This document shows, in pieces, positions 1 through 8,169 of a stretch of 47,459 nucleotides of DNA. The position numbers and the translations under genes were made by a program. Within the stretch, counting starts at the first letter, position 1. The number at the start of each line of letters is the position of its first letter. The notes under the pieces were generated by a model. The model was not told the origin of the DNA and made no database searches. It worked only from the letters and a program-made list of their open reading frames with translations. The stretch covers positions 1 to 47,459 of the forward strand of contig CAZJKJ010000024.1 in the NCBI GenBank assembly GCA_964546435.1, read 5' to 3'. The DNA is from CAYNST01 sp964546435 (GTDB lineage Bacteria; Pseudomonadota; Gammaproteobacteria; Pseudomonadales; Cellvibrionaceae).

Positions 1-1394
1 GCACTCGTAGAGTGCGGCGCTTCCTTGCTGATCAGTTCCCAGTAATCCGGAAAGCGCTCGCTGCGGCCGATGCCGCTATAAAACGTGAATGATTCGAAAT
101 CCTTTTCATACCGCAGAAAGCCGCTGTGCAGCTTTTCATTGCGTTTGTCCCCGGCAGTGGGATTAGCGATTTCGGTCATGCCGATGCTGCGGGTTATGCG
201 TTGATCCTCCGCGTGCCAATCGTCAATCCGCAGGCCCGCGATGATGCGGTTGTGTTCGGTCAGCGTTTGCGTCCATTCACCAAATACTCCCAGCTGACGG
301 AAATACGCATCGTCAATGCGGGGGCTGTCCTGGTAGGGCATGTTCATCTGGTTGTTGGTCGCGCGATTGGTATGGGTGTTGGTTTGCGTATCGATTCCGG
401 CGACGAACTTGGCTAAACCTGTGGGGGCGAACGTTGCCAGTATGCGGGCGCCTTCGGTTTCCCTGTCCGGATTGGACGCCATCATCATGCCGGCGGTTTG
501 CCGCAAACTGTAGTTATCCATGACGTGATCGACAGAATTGTAATAGACCTGTGCTTCGAGTTTTCGCCAGGACGCGCTCAAGTTTTTCAGGATAAATTTG
601 GCGCTGAGATTTTGGCGTTCGAACTTCGAGCCATCCATGCCGCGGTCGGCGTAGGCAGCTTCGGCGTCGCTGCGACTTCCACTGATCTCAAGAGTGACAT
701 CATCACTGGGCGTCCATCCCGCTGCCAGACTCGCATTCCAGCGATCATATTGCGAGTGGATTTCGTTGCTGTCACCGTCCACGTAATTATCCTGCTGTGA
801 CTGACTGGCCAGACCGCGCAGATAAAAATCCGGGTTGCCGCCTTGAAAATCCACCACCTGATCGTCGCGCCCGAAACTGCCACCCAGCAGGCTGCCATGA
901 AACTTGAATCCGGCTTTTTCCATGCGTTCATGATCGCGCTCGAACAGTACTACGCCAGCGGAATTGCCGGGGCCGTAAAGCACTGACTGGGGGCCTTTGA
1001 TCAACCGGATGCGGTCGTAGGTTTCCGGAAATACGTAGGCCGTAGGCGGATCCATACGGCCGCCGCACCCGCCCAGAACCAGATCACCATCCAACAGGAG
1101 CGAAAGGCGTGATCCGGCCATGCCGCGAAACACGGGGTCGCCGCTGGTGCCCCCTTTGCGGATGACCGAAAAGCCGGGAATGGTTTTGAGATAATCGGCA
1201 CCATCCTGTGCGGGCAAAGGCTGACGCGGCGCGCGCGGATCCGTCTCCAGAACCAACGGTGTTTCCGTTTTTACACCGGTGATCACCATCTCTTCGAAAA
1301 TTTCAGGAGATTTTTTACTGTCGGCGAAAGAAGGATTCGCGCTGATTAGAACTGGGCCGAGGGTAAAGCAGAGCAGTGTCGGAACGCGGCGCAT
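1..1394 (-). CDS. oprC: TonB-dependent copper receptor, OprC/NosA type (3' end outside window)
   Basis: Outer-membrane TonB-gated receptor for copper, by similarity to the OprC/NosA family. The frame is open from an ATG at 1394 to the window edge, giving about 464 residues of a family that is usually near 700. Visible in order: a signal peptide (residues 1-24), a plug domain with the segment CGGRMDPPTAYVFPE at about 110-124 and KGPQSVLYGPGNSAGVVLFE at about 134-152, then the start of the beta-barrel. The CGGRMDPPTAY and GNSAGVVLFERD strings are hallmarks of the copper-receptor branch and separate it from siderophore receptors. The C-terminal third of the barrel and its terminal aromatic residue are off the window. 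A GGGAG-like ribosome site precedes the ATG. No other copper gene is visible nearby. The family assignment is firm; copper as the ligand is inferred from family membership. Confidence 0.9.
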   Translation of the reverse strand, partial: MRRVPTLLCFTLGPVLISANPSFADSKKSPEIFEEMVITGVKTETPLVLETDPRAPRQPLPAQDGADYLKTIPGFSVIRKGGTSGDPVFRGMAGSRLSLLLDGDLVLGGCGGRMDPPTAYVFPETYDRIRLIKGPQSVLYGPGNSAGVVLFERDHERMEKAGFKFHGSLLGGSFGRDDQVVDFQGGNPDFYLRGLASQSQQDNYVDGDSNEIHSQYDRWNASLAAGWTPSDDVTLEISGSRSDAEAAYADRGMDGSKFERQNLSAKFILKNLSASWRKLEAQVYYNSVDHVMDNYSLRQTAGMMMASNPDRETEGARILATFAPTGLAKFVAGIDTQTNTHTNRATNNQMNMPYQDSPRIDDAYFRQLGVFGEWTQTLTEHNRIIAGLRIDDWHAEDQRITRSIGMTEIANPTAGDKRNEKLHSGFLRYEKDFESFTFYSGIGRSERFPDYWELISKEAPHSTS

Positions 1395-1781
1395 GTAACT
1401 CCCTTAATGGTGTGGCTTGATCGGTGATGGTTTGGTCGTTGGCATTCATGTACTGAAGTTTGCGTACGGAAGCCTGAACTCTGAGCGTGGAAACGGGCAG
1501 GGCCGCCAGCGTTATAAATTAAAGGATTCGACGCAGCAATAGAAAAGCAATAGGATTTGGCTATGGGAAAGGGCNNNNNNNNNNNNNNNNNNNNNNNNNN
1601 NNNNNNNNNNNNNNNNNNNNNNNNNNNNNNNNNNNNNNNNNNNNNNNNNNNNNNNNNNNNNNNNNNNNNNNNNNGCTGAATCCCTAAGAAACTCGCAGGC
1701 TGTTGTTCACAAACCATTGCCCTGCGCCAGAAGAGCAGAACAGCCGGTGGGCACGGTCCGAGGGTCTGGGCGACCGCACAT
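1395..1781. other. Intergenic region with a 100-N scaffold gap
   Basis: This 387-base stretch lies between the copper receptor start and the end of the peptidase gene. Positions 1575-1674 are exactly 100 N, the usual placeholder for a gap of unknown size. The bases flanking the N run do not match each other, so unlike the second gap there is no sign that the contigs overlap. I see no gene, hairpin or clear promoter in the readable part. The missing sequence could hold a mobile element or a small gene. Confidence 0.85.
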
Positions 1782-2519
1782 CTACGGCTCGCATCCCACA
1801 TCAAAATCAATATGATAATGCTCGTCGTGCCGCACCCAGGAAGGTTTGCTGGAAAATTCGATGTGGCGACGCAGGTAGTCGCCGTGGGAAGTGGCAAACA
1901 AGGGAGGTTGCAGGGCCGGATCGAAAATGACTCGCCATATTTTTATCCCGGCGGTCGTGGCCGCTTCATGAATGGCCACGATATGAGATGCCATGGATTC
2001 GTAATCGATCGCATAGGATTTGTAACTGCCAGCGCTATTGAATTCGATGGCGTAGCCCATTTTGTTGAACGGATTGGAGGGAAGGGGTACGGATTCCCCC
2101 GACTTGTTGACAATGGGCACCATGAAATCGACGGACAAGCCGTTCTGATGGGTTTTATGAGGAGAGAAGCGTCCACCGGAACGCCAGCCGGTTTCGCCGT
2201 AAACAAAAACCTTTGCCGGAGCCGAAGCTTCCAAAATTTGATAAGCCGAAATAACGACTTCACGGACCTTACTGTGAACATAGGTTCGGCCAAGGAGGGA
2301 GGCAACGAGGCTGTAACTTTGAAAATTGCTACCCCACAATGGCAACCGCGCGCCGTCTGCAAGCCGGCCCTGCTGGGTAGTGCCGTGGCAGGTACTCTGC
2401 TTCGCCCCGGCTGCGGACACCCACGTGGCGCTGCAGGCAAGGGTTGTTGATAGTACTGCAATCGCCGGCATCCGGCCACTCAGACGCAGGTTGCGATATA
2501 TCCATCCGACACGCCCCAT
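1782..2519 (-). CDS. Penicillin-insensitive murein endopeptidase-like protein (LAS superfamily)
   Basis: Predicted secreted zinc peptidase acting on peptidoglycan cross-links, of the MepA/M15-M74 (LAS) type. The chosen ATG at 2519 follows a GGAGGTGGAG ribosome site and gives 245 residues; an upstream in-frame extension lacks such a site. Residues 17-37 are hydrophobic and end in VSAA, consistent with a signal peptide. The LAS metal-site signature is present: H124 in HQNGLSVD with D131 seven residues later, and HYHID near the C-terminus with H234 and H236. These match the HxxxxxxD and HxH zinc ligands of the superfamily. It is shorter than E. coli MepA (about 270 residues) and diverged, so endopeptidase versus carboxypeptidase activity is not settled. 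It stands alone: the xylanase upstream has its own terminator. Confidence 0.75.
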   Translation of the reverse strand: MGRVGWIYRNLRLSGRMPAIAVLSTTLACSATWVSAAGAKQSTCHGTTQQGRLADGARLPLWGSNFQSYSLVASLLGRTYVHSKVREVVISAYQILEASAPAKVFVYGETGWRSGGRFSPHKTHQNGLSVDFMVPIVNKSGESVPLPSNPFNKMGYAIEFNSAGSYKSYAIDYESMASHIVAIHEAATTAGIKIWRVIFDPALQPPLFATSHGDYLRRHIEFSSKPSWVRHDEHYHIDFDVGCEP

Positions 2520-2751
2520 TTGAATCTCCACCTCCACAGCAATGACCAATATAACCAAACTTGTTTACTACCAGGAACCCATTAATGCTAGGGCATCTTA
2601 AAGTCATTCTGCATATTTGCCAAGATGTTACGTTTGCAACGGATTAAGCGTCGCCTTTATTAGCCAATGCGGTTCACGAATCAGATAACGGATCCGTTGC
2701 AGAGGATATTTAACGGCGGAGATGCGAGGCGAGCGAGAAGGGAAGCCGATT

Positions 2752-2774
2752 AAAAAAGGCGGACCAGGTCCGCC
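2752..2774 (-). terminator. Rho-independent terminator of the xylanase gene
   Basis: On the minus strand a perfect 7-bp stem (GGCGGAC, two-base loop, GTCCGCC-type partner) is followed directly by six T. It lies about 40 bases past the xylanase stop codon. Confidence 0.85.
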
Positions 2775-2811
2775 TAACGCTAACATGAATCAGAAATTAT
2801 TGAACGGGACG

Positions 2812-4272
2812 CTATTGTGAGTTGCAGGTTGATTGCGAAATGCAGCTCTGATTGTCTTCCCAGCCCCAGCCATTGGCGGTGGTATTGCACATCGGATAGC
2901 TGGTGCCATACCAGTTGCAGGTACCACCACCAGTATTCTGGTCCGCGCCACCACCAGTATTCTGGTCCGCGCCACCATTGAAATTCCCGCCGGTATTCTG
3001 ATTGTCACCACCATTGAAATTTCCGCCAGTATTGCCATTACCGCCGGTATTGCCATTGGAGTTACCGCCACCAGTGGCGCCGCTGTCACCGAAGCCGATC
3101 ACGCCGTTGCAGTGCATGTTTTCGGTATAGGAACCGCCGCCGCAAGAGCCGTCATAGGCTGCCGTGTTGTATTCCATGTCTTCGGCCTGACGGACATCAC
3201 CATAAACGGACACGTAATCAAGAACGACATCCAGATCACCACCATCATTGGTGAACTCAACTTGAACCTCTCCGCTGGCATTCCCTGAATAGGTGTAAGC
3301 TTGAGCAGAAGTGGTCAGATCCCAGCTGCCTACGACTGTGCCACCGACGAGCAGGTTGATGTGTTCGCCACCGGCTGCGCCACGTGCGTGTACAACAATG
3401 CTGCCGGCATCGCCCGCGCTTCCACCGGTGTTGCCGGTGTTGTTGCCACCAGCGTTACCCGTGTTGTTGCCATCGGTGTTACCCGTGTTGTTGCCACCAG
3501 AGTTATTGCCGCCGTTATTCCATCCATTATCTGTGCCGGCGTTTCCTCCGGTGTTTCCTCCATTGTTGCCGCCGCCTGAACCTTCGCTAACGGTAATGTC
3601 AGAGCTGCCTCGGCTCTGGTACCCCTCAGTGGCCAGGACCATGTAGTCATGTGAGCCCAGTTGCAAGCCGGCTGCGGCCCAGGCGTTAAAGTGGTTGGCA
3701 ACGGTAATGGTACCGGAAATGTTGCCAAAACCTTTCTTGGGATTTCGGACGCTGAAATATTGATAGAACGTTGACGTCCCTTCAATAGAAGGCTGCTGTA
3801 CCCGCTGACAGCGGATAATGTCATAGCTGGCACCGTCGCTTTGGAAAGAACCATGCTCTGACCGGCCAATACTGCAGGACGAGGGATTGTATGAACCATA
3901 GCTTTCGATAACGTAATATTCGATCAGCGGATTTTTCGTCCAGCCGTACAGGGCGAGATAGGAGTTCTGGGAATTGTCGACGTTGTAGCTGCCTGAATAA
4001 TTAACGACTCGCGGGCCGCCTGGATTCCACCCCTTGCCGCCAACCCAGTTGTTGGTGCCATTGGACCACTGAGAAGTATATCGGCCGCCTTCATGCAGAC
4101 CGAAAGATGCATCGCCACTGTCTTTCCAGAACGAATAGTAAAAACCGTTGTGAGTCCCGGTCTGGTTCGAGGTCAGGGTTTGTGCACTTGCGGCGGTGCC
4201 GCACAGGGCGGTAGCGCAGATTAATGCGCTCAGGAGCTTCTTGCCGGTGACGGCGTTTTTCAAGGAAGTCAT
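2812..4272 (-). CDS. Secreted endo-1,4-beta-xylanase GH11 with CBM60-like and CBM10 modules
   Basis: Extracellular xylan-hydrolysing enzyme of 486 residues. Order: signal peptide 1-30 (cleavage near ASA-QT); GH11 catalytic domain about 32-230; Gly/Asn/Thr linker about 231-289; a roughly 105-residue domain (290-395) resembling the calcium-dependent xylan-binding CBM60; a second Gly/Asn linker 396-449; and a CBM10 cellulose-binding module 451-486 (CNWYG, GWGWEDNQSC). The catalytic pair of GH11 is visible: nucleophile E118 in PLIEYYVIESYG and acid/base E216 in LATEGYQSRG. Start ATG at 4272 has a GGAGAG site. It is monocistronic, with a terminator downstream and about 460 bases of free sequence upstream. 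GH11/CBM60/CBM10 combinations are known from Cellvibrio-type bacteria, which supports the taxonomic guess. GH11 is very certain; CBM60 is from pattern recognition only. Confidence 0.95.
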   Translation of the reverse strand: MTSLKNAVTGKKLLSALICATALCGTAASAQTLTSNQTGTHNGFYYSFWKDSGDASFGLHEGGRYTSQWSNGTNNWVGGKGWNPGGPRVVNYSGSYNVDNSQNSYLALYGWTKNPLIEYYVIESYGSYNPSSCSIGRSEHGSFQSDGASYDIIRCQRVQQPSIEGTSTFYQYFSVRNPKKGFGNISGTITVANHFNAWAAAGLQLGSHDYMVLATEGYQSRGSSDITVSEGSGGGNNGGNTGGNAGTDNGWNNGGNNSGGNNTGNTDGNNTGNAGGNNTGNTGGSAGDAGSIVVHARGAAGGEHINLLVGGTVVGSWDLTTSAQAYTYSGNASGEVQVEFTNDGGDLDVVLDYVSVYGDVRQAEDMEYNTAAYDGSCGGGSYTENMHCNGVIGFGDSGATGGGNSNGNTGGNGNTGGNFNGGDNQNTGGNFNGGADQNTGGGADQNTGGGTCNWYGTSYPMCNTTANGWGWEDNQSCISQSTCNSQ

Positions 4273-4733
4273 TTTGTTTCTCTCCGAATATTTAGTTTTT
4301 GTTGTACGTCAAGCTCGGCGGCAGAACGTCGGCGGCGTTGAGTACACAGCCTTCAGGTCCCGTCCCGATTGTTTATTATTATTCCTATAAATGGTTGCCG
4401 CCGCGCATGTGCATGCCCGGTCGCAAATAAACTGGTCGTCGTCAGTGATCGATATGATTAATGCGTTACAAGAACATTCACGAAGTCGCTGTCTGGCAGC
4501 GGGGGGGTGTTTATATATCGAGGCAGGGGGGTAAAGTCAAACGCTTCGTAATTGGTTTGGGGTGTAACTACGACATTTGTCACGTTTCGGAAAAATGAAA
4601 GAGAAACCTTGTAGATATTCGTTTCTTAACACACCTCTTAAATGCAAAGGAGGTTTCGGTCGTCATCATTTAAAAACTTAACTCATTAAAATAAGATCAA
4701 TAAATTTCTTGCGGTAATGGTTGAATTGACAAC
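4273..4733. other. 461-base intergenic region upstream of the xylanase
   Basis: AT-richer than its surroundings. It lies between the xylanase start and the stop codon of the J-domain-like gene and should hold the xylanase promoter and any sugar-responsive operator. I could not identify a convincing -35/-10 pair or operator palindrome, and no gene is supported here. Confidence 0.6.
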
Positions 4734-5852
4734 TTAGTAATGGTTAAAAGGACTTCCTGGCACTATCGAACCTGCCCATTCCATTACGCTTGAATCGTAG
4801 CGATTTTCGAGGAATGGTTTCAAAGCTTTGAGGCTGGTCAAACTGCGGGTAACGCTCCGCTCGGTTTGCGCCTGTTCTCTCAGAATTTCGACATGCTTTC
4901 GAATCTTGCGCTCAACACCCTGATCTGTTTTTGCATAAAATTCCTGATAAATATCCGCTTTAAGAGGATCGCCATATAAAACTTCCTGCTTCTCCGATTG
5001 GAGGCGGAACGCTTGCTCGCGCAGCAACTGCGTCACTTTGTCCAGATCGGTGTCGATCAGCATCAAGGGGGACTCCCCTACGTGTTCGGCGTAGAACGCA
5101 AAAATTTTCAGAATATCGCCCTGATCGCGGGCATCCACCAGCTCGCTCATCTGCTGGTGTTTGAGTTTTTGCAATTCGGCATCCTGCTCCCTGTCCGGAT
5201 GCAAAACACCGGCGATGCGTCGAAACAGCTTATTGATCGAGGATCCTTTCAGAAGTTGATCTAGCGATCGCTGACCTTGACGAGCCTCGGCGTCAGAGCG
5301 CTCGCGTTCCTCGGCAAACTCCTGATACAGCCGCTCAAAAAAATTCCGTGCGTCCGCTGCCGCTCGTTCTTCGCGTTCGGAGCCAAAGGCGCCTGCTTCT
5401 TCGGTATCGGCATGGTGTTCATCGCAGTCCGCCGGGTCGCCCGGGTTTCTGCCGGAAGACGTGGACGCATATGATTGCAGGATCGTCAAAGTGCGTTCCG
5501 TCAATCCGCGGATATCCAGGTGGTCAATAAAAACCTGCTGCCCGAGGGTCTGCAGATTTTCAACCAGCCATTCGGCGAGGATTTGCCGTTGCCATTGAGC
5601 GAGGGATTTTTTTGGAATGAATGTGAGAAGACGCTCAGTCTGCTCAAACAACGCATCCGCCACGGCTCTTTGCGGCTCAGCGATGACCGCAACCACCCGC
5701 GTACTCAGGGCATCCAACTCCTCCTCCAGCTTCCGCACCTCCTGCTGCAACGACTGCACCCGAACCCACTCCCGCTCAAACCTCTCCTCCGGCGTCTCGG
5801 CTTTACGGCTTTTGCGGGCTTTGGGTGGTTGTCGAGTAATGCGGATATTCAT
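4734..5852 (-). CDS. J-domain-like protein of unknown function
   Basis: 372-residue cytoplasmic protein, starting at the ATG at 5852. A longer reading would run through the N gap and is not credible. The N-terminal 60 residues are basic and then coiled-coil-like (VRKLEEELDAL). A Glu/Arg-rich helical stretch lies around 155-195. Residues 205-250 carry a J-domain-like core, KLFRRIAGVLHPDRE, with the HPD tripeptide at 218-220, followed by a helix with the pattern seen after HPD in DnaJ-like folds. There is no DnaJ zinc finger or Gly/Phe region. HPD is the motif that stimulates Hsp70 ATPase, so a co-chaperone role is possible but inferred. It sits beside the transposase/repeat island, with the 55-bp duplicated end of the second scaffold gap directly upstream of its start codon. 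Confidence 0.7.
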   Translation of the reverse strand: MNIRITRQPPKARKSRKAETPEERFEREWVRVQSLQQEVRKLEEELDALSTRVVAVIAEPQRAVADALFEQTERLLTFIPKKSLAQWQRQILAEWLVENLQTLGQQVFIDHLDIRGLTERTLTILQSYASTSSGRNPGDPADCDEHHADTEEAGAFGSEREERAAADARNFFERLYQEFAEERERSDAEARQGQRSLDQLLKGSSINKLFRRIAGVLHPDREQDAELQKLKHQQMSELVDARDQGDILKIFAFYAEHVGESPLMLIDTDLDKVTQLLREQAFRLQSEKQEVLYGDPLKADIYQEFYAKTDQGVERKIRKHVEILREQAQTERSVTRSLTSLKALKPFLENRYDSSVMEWAGSIVPGSPFNHY

Positions 5853-6059
5853 AATGCATCTCATGCGTGGATAGGGCAGCAGGGCTGCCAGAATAGCAAT
5901 TTTTNNNNNNNNNNNNNNNNNNNNNNNNNNNNNNNNNNNNNNNNNNNNNNNNNNNNNNNNNNNNNNNNNNNNNNNNNNNNNNNNNNNNNNNNNNNNNNNN
6001 NNNNCATAATGCATCTCATGCGTGGATAGGGCAGCAGGGCTGCCAGAATAGCAATTTTT
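5850..6059. repeat. 100-N gap flanked by an exact 55-bp direct repeat (assembly artefact)
   Basis: Positions 5850-5904 and 6005-6059 are identical over 55 bases and touch the N run (5905-6004) on each side. Such an overlap of exactly one k-mer length is what neighbouring contigs of a de Bruijn assembly leave behind. The true sequence is therefore probably continuous, with one copy of the 55-mer and no missing bases. The repeat is not evidence of biology. Confidence 0.8.
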
Positions 6060-6090
6060 AGATGCGGCGTCAGGGGGGGCTGCGGATGGT

Positions 6091-6247
6091 AGTTGAGACA
6101 CCCACCGTAGCGGATTGCCAATTGAGACACCCACCGTAGCGGATTGTAGTTGCGACACCTACTGTGCCGTCTATCACAATGTGGCTATTGAGACACCCAC
6201 TCTACCGGGATGCAACTGAGGCGCCTGCTGCTAATTGAGACACCCAT
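6091..6247 (-). repeat. Left cluster of REP-like repeats (core TTGAGACACCCAC)
   Basis: Units at 6091-6105, 6120-6134, 6148-6162 (two changes), 6186-6200 and 6233-6247 (last base changed) share TTGAGACACCCAC; a weaker relative sits at 6213-6227. The first two are followed by the same CGTAGCGGAT tail, giving a unit of about 29 bp. The core is the reverse complement of the repeats to the right of the transposase, so the two clusters are inverted relative to each other. Confidence 0.85.
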
Positions 6248-6341
6248 AGTAACGTAGGAGGCGCCGCTGCCGGGAGACTCCGCCGGAACGGAACCGGACT
6301 TTGTCAGCGGCGTCCTGGAATCCTGAGATTGCAGGGATTGA

Positions 6342-7319
6342 TCAGCGAAAAGCCGCTTTGCAGGTTGAGAGTCCTGGGGTGCGTTGATAGCCAAGTTTGG
6401 CGACGGCACGTTTTAACGCAAATGCACTGCCAACGAAGGTTTTGAAACGACTTTCAAAGCGCGTGGTGAGATACAGCCATTGCTTGGGTTCGATGTCTAG
6501 TCGCTCAAGAATAGGAGGTAGGGCGCGGTCAATGGAACCTTGTTTACTGTCACGAATGACACGACCCGTCCAATCCACAAGATCGAGATATTCAGACAAG
6601 TGGAATGGTAAACCGTCGGGTACGAACTCATGTCGATCGCCAGTAAATGCCGCGAGTGATGGGGGTTGCGCCGACTGAGCTTTCAAACACTTGATTCGCC
6701 TTTTTATGGAAGTGTGGTCGGAGTTCTCTGGGGTTTCGGCGGTTCGGGCTCGAATGGGGTTGAGATCGACATACGCCAGGCAAGCAGCCAGTGCCTTTTC
6801 ATCGCATAGAGCCTGGCTTCGAAACCTCGCCTCCCAAAACTTGCCGGTGCAGTCATCCTCCTGATTGGCTTGTCGCGCAATGGGTTCGTTGATCAATCTC
6901 ATGAACCAGCTGATATCACTTAAATTTTGCCGCCATTGATCCAGCTTGAACCGGACGGCGACGGTCTCCGCATCTGTCAATGCTTCGTTGCGCAAGAACT
7001 TTTGAGTGAGCGGGGTGCCTTTGAACAGGCTGTGCCATCGCTGACAGATGTCGAAGTCGGACCAGCTCAAGCATTGGGGTTTGTTGACGTGCAATACCAC
7101 ATGGTAATGATTGCTCATGACGGCATAGGCACACACATCGATTGCAAAGATCTGTCCGAGCATCAGGATCCGGTCTTCCAGCCACTGTCGTCGGTGTTCA
7201 AAGGAGCTGCCGGTGACCTTATCGACGCCACACAGAAATGCGCGACGGACGCAACGGGAGACGCAGTGGTAGTAAGAGGTGACGTCCAGGGAAACTTGAT
7301 ACTTTCTAGCCTTTGGCAT
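6342..7319 (-). CDS. REP-associated tyrosine (Y1, HUH) transposase, intact copy
   Basis: 325-residue single-strand DNA transposase of the IS200/RAYT class. The HUH metal/nuclease motif is HYHVVLH (H71, H73), preceded by AYAVMSN. Further on are GKFWEARFRSQAL and AYVDLNPIRAR; Y183 in the latter is the most likely catalytic tyrosine by comparison with RAYT proteins. A basic tail of about 140 residues follows, longer than in compact TnpA. I chose the ATG at 7319 (MPKARKYQ) because GAGGATCTCT precedes it; an ATG four codons upstream has no ribosome site. Such proteins cut and move REP-type hairpins, and the repeats flanking this gene fit as substrates. Residues 1-182 are duplicated in the fragment at 7470-8015. 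Confidence 0.9.
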   Translation of the reverse strand: MPKARKYQVSLDVTSYYHCVSRCVRRAFLCGVDKVTGSSFEHRRQWLEDRILMLGQIFAIDVCAYAVMSNHYHVVLHVNKPQCLSWSDFDICQRWHSLFKGTPLTQKFLRNEALTDAETVAVRFKLDQWRQNLSDISWFMRLINEPIARQANQEDDCTGKFWEARFRSQALCDEKALAACLAYVDLNPIRARTAETPENSDHTSIKRRIKCLKAQSAQPPSLAAFTGDRHEFVPDGLPFHLSEYLDLVDWTGRVIRDSKQGSIDRALPPILERLDIEPKQWLYLTTRFESRFKTFVGSAFALKRAVAKLGYQRTPGLSTCKAAFR

Positions 7320-7449
7320 AGAGATCCTCATCCGTGATTGAGCCTATGTGATGCTGGATTAATATACAGGTAGTTGGTGGTTTTAACAACTGGGTGGATG
7401 TCTTGTTAGGACGCGGGGGCTAAAAATGGGTGTCTGGGTTAGATTTGAA

Positions 7450-7467
7450 GTGGGTGTCTCAGTTGTA
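7450..7467 (+). repeat. Single REP-like repeat between the two transposase copies
   Basis: One copy of GTGGGTGTCTCAGTTGTA, identical to the units of the right cluster. It lies just upstream of the intact transposase and immediately before the junction with the truncated copy, so the duplicated segment carried a repeat with it or recombined at one. Confidence 0.85.
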
Positions 7468-7469
7468 CG

Positions 7470-8015
7470 CGCCAGGCAAGCAGCCAGTGCCTTTTCATCG
7501 CATAGAGCCTGACTTCGAAACCTCGCCTCCCAAAACTTGCCGGTGCAGTCATCCTCCTGATTGGCTTGTCGCGCAATGGGTTCGTTGATCAATCTCATGA
7601 ACCAGCTGATATCACTTAAATTTTGCCGCCATTGATCCAGCTTGAACCGGACGGCGACGGTCTCCGCATCTGTCAATGCTTCGTTGCGCAAGAACTTTTG
7701 AGTGAGCGGGGTGCCTTTGAACAGGCTGTGCCATCGCTGACAGATGTCGAAGTCGGACCAGCTCAAGCATTGGGGTTTGTTGACGTGCAATACCACATGG
7801 TAATGATTGCTCATGACGGCATAGGCACACACATCGATTGCAAAGATCTGTCCGAGCATCAGGATCCGGTCTTCCAGCCACTGTCGTCGGTGTTCAAAGG
7901 AGCTGCCGGTGACCTTATCGACGCCACACAGAAATGCGCGACGGACGCAACGGGAGACGCAGTGGTAGTAAGAGGTGACGTCCAGGGAAACTTGATACTT
8001 TCTAGCCTTTGGCAT
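7470..8015 (-). pseudogene. Truncated tandem copy of the RAYT transposase (N-terminal 182 codons)
   Basis: This is a 5' fragment of the transposase gene, displaced exactly 696 bp from the intact copy. It keeps the ATG at 8015 and the HUH motif but breaks off directly before the tyrosine of AYVDLNPIRAR. The frame then reads through repeat-derived sequence to a stop near 7383, adding about 30 unrelated residues. Within the shared 546 coding bases I see one difference (6816 G, 7512 A), which is synonymous. The product would bind metal but lack the nucleophile, so it is either dead or a dominant-negative DNA binder; the latter is speculation. Confidence 0.85.
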
Positions 8016-8169
8016 AGAGATCCTCATCCGTGATTGAGCCCATGTGATGCTGGATTAATATACAGGTGGTTGATGATTTTAACAACTGGGTGGGTGTCTT
8101 GTCTGGACGTGGGGGGCTGAAAATGTGGATGTCTGGGTTAGATTTGATTGAGCGTGGGTTAGATTCGGA

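Noticed and set aside
2833..3646. Plus-strand frames rich in Val/Ala/Ile opposite the xylanase linkers
   Set aside because: Low-complexity shadows of Gly/Asn/Thr codons.
4734..6158. Longer 474-codon version of the J-domain-like gene
   Set aside because: It reads through the 100-N gap and both copies of the duplicated contig end; the ATG at 5852 is the first real start.
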